Origin: Dreissena polymorpha
Lineage: Eukaryota > Mollusca > Bivalvia > Myida > Dreissenidae
Reading direction: 5' to 3'
Length of the DNA stretch: 64,000 nt
NCBI RefSeq assembly: GCF_020536995.1
Contig: NC_068355.1
Span: forward strand, 68,700,307 to 68,764,306
Shown piece by piece: positions 38,501-42,022 of the stretch; positions within the stretch are counted from its first letter, which is position 1, and each line of letters starts with the position of its first letter. The position numbers and the translations under genes were made by a program. Below the pieces are notes generated by a model that was given only the letters and a program-made list of their open reading frames with translations, was not told where the DNA came from and did no database searches.

Positions 38501-39241
38501 CAACTTCTGACCATGTTTGGTGAAGATCGGATGTAAACTACTTGAATAAGAGAGCGGACACCATGCTGAATGTGTAAAATGTACTATGTGACCCCATGAC
38601 CTAGTTTCTGATCAGGCATGGCCCATGTTCGAACTTGGCCTTAAGATCATTTAGATAAAACTTCTGACCAAGTTTGGTGAAGATCAGATGAAAACTACTT
38701 GAATTTGAGAGCGGACACCATGCTGAATGTAAAAAAAACACAAAGTGACCCTGTGACCTAGTTTTTGACCCGGCATGACCCATATTCGAACATGGCCTTA
38801 AGATCATCTAGATACAACATCTGACCAAGTTGAGTGAAGATCGGATGAAAACAACTTGAATTAGAGAGCGGAAACTTAAAGCGGACCAACAGACCAACAG
38901 ACCGACAAGCTCACTCCTATATACCCCCTAAACTTCGTTTGTGGGGTTATAAAAAACTGAAACATTTAATAGAAAACAACACTCATAAAAGAAAATTAAA
39001 TGGAAGCCTCAAAAGCTAAAAGTTTACCATCTATGTCAAGGGCAGGAAGTCGTGGCAGAGGAGGCAAGTTTCGGAAGCCCCCATGAATCTGAGTTGAAGT
39101 TAAGGGGCCCCCAACTTGACTGCCAAATGTTCCCACTGACTGAGAGAATACTGCAGAAGTGTTCATGCCCAGCCGTCTACCTATGTCTTGGGATGAACCA
39201 GCTATGGGTGATGGTGGCACAAAATCTTCATCTTCATCCAT
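5228..39241 (-). CDS. RFWD3: RFWD3, RING and WD40 E3 ubiquitin ligase (16 coding exons)
   Basis: Coding exons on the minus strand: 39241-39028, 36806-36737, 35896-35806, 35444-35298, 32301-32244, 31984-31827, 29949-29809, 27426-27341, 25839-25737, 22551-22373, 21862-21757, 18604-18503, 15062-14899, 11997-11794, 8166-7791, 5377-5228. Every junction is GT-AG with matching phase and the sum is 2349 nt (782 aa). Domains: SQ/TQ-rich N-terminus (1-95), acidic linker with SIM-like motifs (130-205), NLS PKRRRV (270-275), RING (295-338), coiled coil (about 357-415), WD40 region (about 445-782) ending KIYKWT. It tracks human RFWD3 through RING, coiled coil and WD40 ([34 protein letters not shown]). Family role: with RPA at stalled forks it ubiquitinates RPA and RAD51 and supports interstrand-crosslink repair (FANCW in humans). 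The frame is open upstream of the chosen ATG to the acceptor at 39278, so a 5' exon exists that I could not find. Confidence 0.93.
5401..5826. mobile_element. Fold-back element (GCACAGGCTAATC family), copy 2, decayed and interrupted
   Basis: The arms are recognisable (GGGGCTTAATGCATGTG ... ACATGCATTCATGCC) but diverged. The middle is split by the TTAA MITE at 5525-5730. It lies just upstream of RFWD3 exon 16. Confidence 0.55.
5525..5730. mobile_element. TTAA-flanked fold-back MITE (CCCTTTGCATG), copy 1
   Basis: Ends CCCTTTGCATGCTGGG and ...GAAAGGG adjoin TTAA and TTAT. The centre is a strong hairpin with GAGACGCCAC arms. It is inserted in the fold-back element at 5401-5826. Confidence 0.65.
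5885..6925 (-). mobile_element. tRNA-derived SINE copy 1, split by a hairpin-ended element
   Basis: Read on the minus strand, 6920-6838 is a tRNA-like head with an A-box-like TGGCCGAGTTTAAACG and B box GGTTCGAGCC. The body and 3' end lie at 6000-5885 (ending GTGAAAAGGCCCCTTTAAG). The two parts are separated by the insertion 6001-6837. Confidence 0.65.
6001..6837 (+). mobile_element. Hairpin-ended element B
   Basis: It starts AAACAAGA and a perfect hairpin TGTGTTT-GTG-AAACACA, followed by ATGTCCCCC. About five core units of 145 bp each carry TGACCTTGACCTT, CACTCAAAATGTGCAGCTC and GAGATACACATGCATG. Then a GACAGACA microsatellite and a 3' hairpin TGTCCCCCACTA/TAGTGGGGGACA (6806-6832) with ATAAAAA. 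It is inserted in the SINE at 5885-6925. Confidence 0.72.
7791..8166 (-). CDS. RFWD3: RFWD3 exon 15 (WD40)
   Basis: This 376-nt exon encodes [17 protein letters not shown]...[17 protein letters not shown]...[10 protein letters not shown]...[12 protein letters not shown]. It aligns throughout with human RFWD3 (GGVLAGTLEDASFWE, TYRPDKNHTTIRSVL, CQPVHTFFGG, ILVCTGDEAANS). Confidence 0.94.
8199..8425. mobile_element. Fold-back MITE (CCTTTACC family), copy 1
   Basis: It follows TTAA at 8195-8198 and has a central hairpin with AGCATAAAACC(T)GAACAG arms. A second copy is at about 35966-36185. The right end is degraded. The left end lies about 30 bp from the RFWD3 exon 15 acceptor. Confidence 0.55.
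9553..10594 (+). mobile_element. Hairpin-ended element C
   Basis: It starts AAACAAGAAACTG, with GATGCTCCCCAAATTTT just inside. Five core units of about 170 bp carry TTGCACTATATGTACAG, AAAGGGCCATAACTCTG and ATAATATGCACATCTCCT. Then GGACGGACGCATGGACGGAC and a 3' hairpin ATGCCCCCC.../GGGGGAGCAT before AAAA. It lies in RFWD3 intron 14. Confidence 0.7.
11240..11665. mobile_element. Decayed copy of the hAT-like TTGGGAA-rich element
   Basis: The stretch shares TTTTTGGGAA, AATTGGGAATTTTATCGGC and GAATTTCGGC with the copies at 20127 and 27588 but lacks clear ends. It contains an A-T-G homopolymer block (about 11507-11565). Confidence 0.4.
11794..11997 (-). CDS. RFWD3: RFWD3 exon 14 (WD40)
   Basis: This 204-nt exon encodes [13 protein letters not shown]...[21 protein letters not shown], matching human WSCCW...YAGLANGSILVYDVRNTSSHV. 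Its first 17 nt and its acceptor are part of a 49-bp tandem repeat that extends into the intron. Confidence 0.92.
11981..12225 (-). repeat. 49-bp tandem repeat copying an RFWD3 splice acceptor
   Basis: Five units start at 11981, 12030, 12079, 12128 and 12177. Each contains, on the minus strand, TTTTTGCTGATCCACAG followed by the first bases of exon 14 (GTATGACACC). Unit 1 is the real acceptor and exon start. Unit 2 has lost the AG; units 3-5 keep it. Confidence 0.85.
13039..14294. repeat. Minisatellite 1 (GTAAGTCTGGACCAGCC unit)
   Basis: Nearly 30 units of about 34-47 bp contain GTGTAAGTCTGGACCAGCC and GTGAGCTACCCTGTCC, with variable linkers (TATAAGGCCA, CACTAATGA). It lies in RFWD3 intron 13. 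Confidence 0.9.
14303..14868. repeat. Minisatellite 2 (CATATCTCTAGACCAGACTG unit)
   Basis: About twelve units of 36 or 47 bp carry ATATCTCTAGACCAGACTG and CATGATTGTGCATGCTGAC. It is directly adjacent to minisatellite 1 and ends about 30 bp from the exon 13 donor. Confidence 0.9.
14899..15062 (-). CDS. RFWD3: RFWD3 exon 13 (WD40)
   Basis: This 164-nt exon encodes [19 protein letters not shown]...[15 protein letters not shown], matching the human SSQYIPMHGKQIRGLAF...SASLDNTIKLTSL segment. A minisatellite ends about 30 bp beyond the donor. Confidence 0.93.
15158..17541 (+). mobile_element. Hairpin-ended element D, interrupted by element E
   Basis: The left part (15158-15749) starts AAACAAGATATGTGTCC and holds several GACCTTGACCTT units. 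The right part (17098-17541) continues the same unit and ends GGACGGACAGAC..., a CCC/GGGGGCAT end and AAAAA. Between them lies E. It sits next to RFWD3 exon 13. Confidence 0.65.
15750..17097 (+). mobile_element. Hairpin-ended element E (AGGGCCA family), nested in D
   Basis: The 5' hairpin AGGGCCA-AGA-TGGCCCT is followed by GCTCACCTGAG. Core units carry AGTTTCATGATGATTGG and GTGACTTCTAGAGTGTTT. There are two 3' ends in tandem, each with the CTGAGCAATCAGG hairpin (about 16169-16194 and 17070-17094) and CTAAAAA, so two copies or one partial duplication lie head to tail. Confidence 0.68.
17969..18173. mobile_element. TTAA-flanked fold-back MITE (CCCTTTGCATG), copy 2
   Basis: TTAA at 17965-17968 and 18174-18177 flanks a complete 205-bp copy with a near-perfect central hairpin (GGATCCAGATGAGACGCCAC arms), in RFWD3 intron 12, opposite in orientation to copy 1. 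Confidence 0.72.
18503..18604 (-). CDS. RFWD3: RFWD3 exon 12 (WD40)
   Basis: This 102-nt, phase-0 exon encodes [20 protein letters not shown]...FPGFGVKK, close to human AGNCRIMAYCDALSCLVISQ...LPGFGVKM. Confidence 0.93.
18652..18898. mobile_element. Fold-back element (GCACAGGCTAATC family), copy 3
   Basis: It has TTTAATGCATGTGTGTAAAATG at the left, CCTGATTAGCCTGTGCAG in the right arm, and diverged outer ends. It lies in RFWD3 intron 11. Confidence 0.6.
18916..19487 (+). mobile_element. Hairpin-ended element F
   Basis: The 5' end is AACAAGAGAT with hairpin GTGTTT-GTCAG-AAACAC and ATGCCCCC. Three GACCTTGAAGGATGACCTTG units follow, then GACAGACAGAC and a 3' hairpin with CCCCCGAT/ATCCGGGGG arms (19456-19479), then CATAAAAA. 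It lies in RFWD3 intron 11. Confidence 0.7.
19602..19947 (+). mobile_element. Hairpin-ended element G (short relative of F)
   Basis: It has the same 5' end as F, a single core unit, a GACAGACA microsatellite and an imperfect 3' hairpin, then CATAAAAA. It lies 115 bp after F in the same orientation. Confidence 0.68.
20030..20945. repeat. CATAGACACAA tandem repeat, split by the hAT-like element
   Basis: Units ACATAGACACAAC with CATAGTCAAAA variants run over 20030-20126 and resume at 20919-20945, on either side of the insertion. Confidence 0.6.
20127..20918. mobile_element. hAT-like fold-back element, TIR CAGGGCTTTTCATC, copy 1
   Basis: Ends CAGGGCTTTTCATC and GATGAAAAGCCCTG are inverted, and the interior is rich in TTCCCAATT. 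It is inserted in a CATAGACACAA tandem repeat, so an 8-bp target duplication cannot be told from the repeat. No transposase is visible. It lies in RFWD3 intron 11. Confidence 0.55.
21757..21862 (-). CDS. RFWD3: RFWD3 exon 11
   Basis: This 106-nt exon encodes a variable Ser/Pro linker and then [11 protein letters not shown], which aligns with FQKTFTVSQ of human RFWD3 at the entry to the WD40 domain. Phase 2 from exon 10 selects the TAG acceptor at 21863. Confidence 0.85.
22373..22551 (-). CDS. RFWD3: RFWD3 exon 10 (coiled coil)
   Basis: This 179-nt exon encodes ALDTSERDR and then a charged heptad-rich helix rich in [12 protein letters not shown]-type residues (about 357-415). The human protein has ALDTSEQER at the same point. 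A truncated repeat lies about 35 bp from the acceptor. Confidence 0.92.
22585..22741 (+). mobile_element. Truncated 3' end of an E-type element
   Basis: The stretch holds GACCAAGTTTCATTAAGATC and TGTGGCCTCTAAAGTGT, then GGACACATGGAC and a hairpin AGCTCACTAAGTGAGCT with AAAAAA. It lies about 35 bp from the RFWD3 exon 10 acceptor, within branch-point distance. Confidence 0.6.
22900..24363 (+). mobile_element. Old, diverged E-type element
   Basis: Scattered motifs of the E family (GACTTCTAGAGT, CATATAAGGAAAACTGCC-like, GACCAAGTTTTATGAAGAT) and a decayed end (AAAAGCTTACC...CTCAGGTGAATTAAAA) indicate an ancient copy in RFWD3 intron 9. Confidence 0.5.
24539..25563. mobile_element. TTAA-flanked element, TIR GGGGTGTTGC, containing a SINE
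   Basis: TTAA at 24535-24538 and 25564-25567 flanks inverted ends GGGGTGTTGCTGCAGTTT and GGGGTGTTGCGGCAGTTT. The element is AT-rich and non-coding, about 1.0 kb, in RFWD3 intron 9, and carries a tRNA-derived SINE at about 25262-25475. Confidence 0.65.
25262..25475 (-). mobile_element. tRNA-derived SINE copy 2
   Basis: On the minus strand the head has B box GGTTCGATCC followed by T-rich sequence, AGCATTTAATCACAAACTCC and a tail CTGTCAACAAGTCCC. It is collinear with copy 1 and nested in the TTAA element at 24539-25563. Confidence 0.6.
25737..25839 (-). CDS. RFWD3: RFWD3 exon 9 (second half of RING)
   Basis: This 103-nt exon encodes [17 protein letters not shown] and following residues, with ligands C323, C335 and C338, ending VLYAKSIK. 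The acceptor is TCTTCAG and the donor GTATTT. A TA-flanked element starts 52 bp from its acceptor side. Confidence 0.92.
25892..26769. mobile_element. TA-flanked element with iterated TGTCCGAAAA motif, copy A
   Basis: This 878-bp copy in RFWD3 intron 8 is flanked by TA (25890-25891 and 26770-26771). TIRs and the iterated motif are as in copy B. A central frame starting [10 protein letters not shown] at 26009 is shared with copy B (seven differences in the 65 residues that copy B keeps open). Confidence 0.7.
27341..27426 (-). CDS. RFWD3: RFWD3 exon 8 (first half of RING)
   Basis: This 86-nt exon encodes SCPICFESW...KCGHLFGQ (294-321). It supplies zinc ligands C295, C298, C315 and H317. The usual fifth ligand position is Gly320, as in human RFWD3 (GHLFGYRC). 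Confidence 0.9.
27588..27919. mobile_element. hAT-like fold-back element, TIR CAGGGCTTTTCATC, copy 2
   Basis: A 332-bp copy with CAGGGCTTTTCATC and TGAAAAGCCCTG ends and an interior of TTGGGAA-type repeats. It lies in RFWD3 intron 7. Confidence 0.6.
28000..29257. other. RFWD3 intron 7, unannotated part
   Basis: AT-rich sequence without visible exons or repeats. The same holds for intron stretches 8430-9550, 10600-11240, 12230-13038, 21000-21756, 31060-31826 and 32302-32916. Confidence 0.5.
29262..29722. mobile_element. TTAA-flanked fold-back MITE, copy 3, split by a hairpin-ended element
   Basis: TTAA at 29258-29261 and 29723-29726. The two halves (29262-29410 and 29672-29722) match copy 2, and between them lies a short two-hairpin element (29411-29671). 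Confidence 0.7.
29411..29671 (+). mobile_element. Hairpin-ended element I (single unit, B family)
   Basis: AAACAAGATG with hairpin GCGTTTGTGAAACAC, ATGTCCCCC, one GACCTTGAC core unit, GACAGACAGACAGACC, then 3' hairpin GTCCCCCACTA/TAGTGGGGGAC and ATAAAAA. It is inserted in the TTAA MITE at 29262-29722. Confidence 0.72.
29809..29949 (-). CDS. RFWD3: RFWD3 exon 7 (NLS)
   Basis: This 141-nt, phase-0 exon encodes residues 247-293. RTPKRRRV looks like a classical monopartite NLS, followed by an acidic run (GGDDDDGD) just before the RING. Confidence 0.85.
30083..31056. mobile_element. TA-flanked MITE, TIR CTGTGAAA(C/T)CATT
   Basis: The two ends are inverted (CTGTGAAACCATTTATTTTC against CTGTGAAATCATTACTATTC), flanked by TA, with iterated TTCGTC motifs just inside. 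It is non-coding, lies in RFWD3 intron 6 and resembles a MITE type common in bivalves (from memory). Confidence 0.65.
31827..31984 (-). CDS. RFWD3: RFWD3 exon 6
   Basis: This 158-nt exon encodes residues 194-246, including [12 protein letters not shown], another hydrophobic-acidic SIM-like stretch, then a Pro-rich low-complexity part. The donor GTTGGA is weak, but the phase fits. Confidence 0.8.
32244..32301 (-). CDS. RFWD3: RFWD3 exon 5
   Basis: This 58-nt acidic exon encodes [15 protein letters not shown] and following residues (175-193). The acceptor is TTATAG and the donor GTAAGT. The single trailing G pairs with GT of the next exon to make Gly194. Confidence 0.75.
32917..35274 (+). mobile_element. 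Hairpin-ended element J: E-type element with a K-type insert
   Basis: E-type 5' end (AGGGCCA-AGA-TGGCCCT hairpin) at 32917-33048 and E-type units and 3' hairpin at 34389-35274. The middle (about 33049-34388) is an array of K-type units of about 147 bp (TTTCATGATCCTAGGC, GTTCTTGAGTTATCATCC) ending in GGACGGACGGACC and the CCCCCTC...GGGGGG hairpin with CATAA. The K part lacks its usual 5' end. It lies in RFWD3 intron 4. Confidence 0.65.
35298..35444 (-). CDS. RFWD3: RFWD3 exon 4 (acidic linker, SIM-like motifs)
   Basis: This 147-nt exon is phase 0 at both ends and encodes residues 126-174. It holds HMVVIDEDS and [12 protein letters not shown], hydrophobic patches followed by acidic residues as in SUMO-interacting motifs. 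A repeat element ends only 24 bp beyond its donor. Confidence 0.82.
35462..35656. mobile_element. Fold-back MITE (CCCATTTATGCC family)
   Basis: The left end reads CCCATTTATGCCTAGCG and the right end the inverse (GGCATAAATGGG followed by TTAA). Inner GACGC-type arms recall the CCCTTTGCATG family. It lies 18 bp from the exon 4 acceptor. Confidence 0.55.
35806..35896 (-). CDS. RFWD3: RFWD3 exon 3
   Basis: This 91-nt exon has acceptor GTTGCAG and donor GTACAT. Only the frame [10 protein letters not shown]... fits the phases of both neighbours. The peptide (residues 96-125) is not clearly conserved with vertebrates, so this exon rests mainly on splice sites and phase. Confidence 0.72.
35966..36185. 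mobile_element. Fold-back MITE (CCTTTACC family), copy 2
   Basis: TTAA precedes it at 35962-35965. It shares TTTCTTACT..ATTCAAGT and the CAGCATAAAACCTGAACAG hairpin arm with copy 1. Confidence 0.55.
36737..36806 (-). CDS. RFWD3: RFWD3 exon 2
   Basis: This 70-nt exon has acceptor CTTTCAG and donor GTAGGT. It encodes about residues 72-95 and ends with two more SQ sites (S87, S92). Phases 1 in and 2 out match both neighbours. Confidence 0.8.
37015..38102 (+). mobile_element. Hairpin-ended element K
   Basis: AAACAAGGGC with hairpin TGTTT-GTA-AAACA and ATGCCCCCC. About seven core units of 147 bp carry GTGACCTTGACCTTTGACC, ATCAATAGGGGTCATCTG and TTTCATGATCCTAGGCG. Then an ACGGACGGACC microsatellite and a 3' hairpin CCCCCTCTTC/GAAGGGGGG, then CATAAAAA. 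It lies in RFWD3 intron 1. Confidence 0.72.
38312..38954 (+). mobile_element. Hairpin-ended element L
   Basis: AACTAGAGC with hairpin TTGTCAC-TGAC-GTGACGAA and ATACCCCAAC. Core units of about 170 bp carry GTGACCTAGTTTTTGACCC and CTTCTGACCAAGTTTGGTG. Then GACCAACAGACC and a 3' hairpin ATACCCCC.../GGGGTTAT with AAAAAA. It ends 74 bp from RFWD3 exon 1. Confidence 0.68.
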
Positions 39242-39277
39242 TATCTCTTTGCAACATGATGTAAGATAAATATTGGT
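39028..39277 (-). CDS. RFWD3: RFWD3 exon 1 (first coding exon, with 5' UTR)
   Basis: The acceptor is TTTGCAG at 39278. The 36 nt before the ATG (39241-39239) are probably 5' UTR. The exon encodes residues 1-71, starting MDEDEDF, with SQ/TQ at S17, S33, S41 and T50. The donor after 39028 is GTAAAC. A short ATG-started frame at 39257-39234 overlaps the start codon. Confidence 0.8.
39234..39257 (-). promoter_or_regulatory. Short uORF overlapping the RFWD3 start codon
   Basis: ATG at 39257-39255 opens a seven-codon frame (MLQRDNG) whose TGA overlaps the main ATG in another frame. Such an overlapping uORF could lower initiation or favour reinitiation. It counts only if 39241 is the true start, which an unseen upstream exon could overturn. 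Confidence 0.35.
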
Positions 39278-39514
39278 CTGCAAATAGAAAATTTTCAATC
39301 AAAATTGTGTTCATGGAAAAAAAAGGAAATTCAAAATCTTTTGTACCACTGGTTAACCTTTTGCGCTTTTTCATTATTGCCATTCAAGGTTTATATGGAC
39401 TGAATAATACTTATATACCAAAATACAGTCGAAATATGGCAGTGTACAATTACTGAAATGTCTATCATTGAATTTCGCAATTTCACCAATAATTCTTACA
39501 CTTCAAAAAGCGTG

Positions 39515-39975
39515 GGGATATTGTGGTTATCTCCGCCGTCCGTCTGTCTGTCCATCTTTCTGTCCGTCACTGACACCTTGAAACTTACACGCATGGTAGC
39601 TATGAGCATATGTGCGACCCTTCACTTTTCGGAATTTTGATCTGACCCCTGGGTCAAAAGTTATGGGGGTTTGGGTGGGGCCAGGTCAGAGATTTTCACT
39701 TATTTTTATGCCCCTGGTATGGTGCATTGGCCATAACTTTTGCAATATTGAAGTTAGCAACTTGATTTTTGGCATGCATGTGTATCTCATGGAGCTGCAC
39801 ATTTAGAGTGGCTAAAGGTTAGTCAAGGTCATCCTTCAAGGTCAAAGGTCAAATAAACAAATCCAAGGGAAGTAATAAGCTTTAAAGGGAGGTAAGTAAA
39901 TAACCTGCCAAATGATATAAAAAAAAAAATTTAAAAATCAAAGCGGTGCATAGAGTTACACAGTAGTGGCGCAGA
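39515..39975 (-). mobile_element. Reverse-oriented repeats of the hairpin-ended families
   Basis: On the minus strand 39975-39706 is an F/G-type copy (GACCTTGAAGGATGACCTTG, CATGAGATACACATGCATGC, CATAAAAA end). Next to it, 39700-39515 is another family ending in a GACAGACGGACGG microsatellite. The 5' ends are decayed. It lies upstream of the first RFWD3 coding exon. Confidence 0.5.
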
Positions 39976-40227
39976 GATGTATTTAGTAATTAATTGTTTG
40001 TGTTAACTCATCTGTGAAATGGTTAAGCTCATTCATCAAATGTTTATACAAGGGATTATAAAATATTGGCGCAAAGGGAAACCTGTATATGACAGAAGAG
40101 ATAGAATGCAGTAAAGCATAAAAAGCATGAGAAACTCATGGAATAGAGCCTCAAAAATCTATAACAGGGCTGAAACTTTCACTTTGTTCAATTACAATTT
40201 TAGACTCATTACTGAAAATCTGTCACA

Positions 40228-40473
40228 ATGTTCAAGTGGGAAAAATGTGAGAAACAATTTAAAGCAAGATGGACTTTGAACAGGCACATCAAAGACAGAC
40301 ATGAAATTCAACATATTCATTGTTGTGTACAAGATTGCGATAGAAAGTTTCTGAGACGCTACTATTTAGTCAACCATTTAACCTCAAAACATAACTTTTC
40401 AAAAACAGAAGCAAGAAGATTGGTTATAAGAGAGCATGTTCAGCCATCTCATAAGTCATTCCAATTAGGATGA
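40228..40473 (+). CDS. Small C2H2 zinc-finger-like ORF, 81 aa
   Basis: The ORF starts MFKWEKCEKQFKARW. Finger 1 (residues 2-24) has F-x-W-x2-C...F...L..H..H, so Trp replaces the first zinc cysteine. Finger 2 (about 31-55) reads HCCVQDCDRKF...LVNHLTSKH and is complete, with widened cysteine spacing. A tail KTEARRLVIREHV follows. An in-frame TGA lies 15 nt before the ATG, so this may be a single-exon gene, an exon after a cryptic acceptor, or a decayed gene copy. It lies about 1 kb upstream of the first known RFWD3 exon, on the opposite strand. Confidence 0.45.
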   Translation: MFKWEKCEKQFKARWTLNRHIKDRHEIQHIHCCVQDCDRKFLRRYYLVNHLTSKHNFSKTEARRLVIREHVQPSHKSFQLG

Positions 40474-40730
40474 CATGTACATAATTGACTACAGTGAAGT
40501 AATTTCATTATAAGATTTGTTAGGAGAGCAGGATGAGGAGGAGAAATTAGGGTACAGATTTTCACTCATTTTTTAGGTTATTTTACATTAACTTCTTCAT
40601 TTCTACACCGTATTACTTCAAATTTATACTGAACATCTCTTATGACAATACAGTCAATCTCAACTATGCATGGCCCCATTACCAACCCTGGGGCGCCCCT
40701 GAGTCAAACAAGCGGACCGGGGATACGCGT

Positions 40731-42022
40731 CGGCCTCTGCCGAATTCAATGTTTGCTGCGCTACAAAGTTTGTATTAAAAAAATCAATACACGCACGCTT
40801 TCCTTGACCTTGTACATTGCCGCATAATTTTCGCGCTCTTTTGTCGGGAAATATACATGATGACTAAATATATATACCATACATGCCATAATGTTTTAGA
40901 CCAATTCCGGGACATTGAGTTAAATTGTCCGGGACTTTTGCCGATTTAACGGGACATGTATAAAATGTAGCGATATATATAGATATAGATATATATGCAT
41001 TTTTGGTACGCTTTTTTTTGTTTTGCATCGTTAATTGCAAAAGTTCGAAAGCCTATCCGAAATACACTTGATCTATTAACGTCAAATTAAACATTACTAC
41101 TTCCTTTTCTAGATACAAGCCACGTATTTTCAGTGTAAACGTTCTTAACATAGATGGTGACGTCACTGCGTTATTGTAATTAAGACCGGTGTGCAACGCG
41201 TAGTTGTTGATACGCCTTATTCATTTATAACATTTATATAATAAAAAATACAACAATACAGTACCGTTAGATCGTCAACTCAAATCAATCCACAATACAT
41301 ACAACCAATCACAAACTGCTTTTAATTTTTTACTTAGCGATGTTGGACTTCATATACAGTACACTCCACGCGTTTTCCCCAAAAAACGCGCTCCCTCCGC
41401 GGGTTTTTTCTGCTAGCGAGTGTTCACGCGGCGTTGGAAGAGCGAGGTGAACTCGATAAAACGCTCGGCGTTACGCCGCGTTCGCTAATTCCCGCGGCGT
41501 GTATTACTTTAGGCTAGTCGGTAAATGCAGACACCTTCCGTTCTTATCAGTGATCGCCGCGCAACGCCGCGTTAGCAGTGTGCTACTGGGCATGCCAAAA
41601 AATAAAAACATTTTTATAATAAATTGTTTAAATACTGTAGTACATGTATAAAAAGATAATTGTATAGAAAATTAATACGTATAAAAATAATGTTTTTTAA
41701 TTCACAGGTACGTCTACAATATGAATTAGTCTAATATAATACATTTGACAAATTAATATTTAAATCATAACACAAGAATAAATGTTCCGTAAAATTTCCA
41801 AATGAGAATAATAATTAGTAATCCGAAACACACTACGATTTTTAATTGTTAACACGACGTTTACAAATGCTTCCAATATACAGTCATGTATATTTCCCGA
41901 CAAAAGCGCGCGAAAATTATGCTGCAATGTACAAGGTCAAGGTACAATGTATACTCCTGCAAAGCGTGCGTGTATTGATTTTTTATACAAACTTTGTAGC
42001 GCAGAGAACATTGTTGATTTCG
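40731..42022. repeat. Inverted repeat of about 130 bp
   Basis: Segment 40731-40860 (TGCGCTACAAAGTTTGTATT ... GGGAAATATACATGA) recurs inverted at about 41890-42022 with few changes. The left arm lies just outside the element at 40877 and the right arm inside the inner element. Confidence 0.6.
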
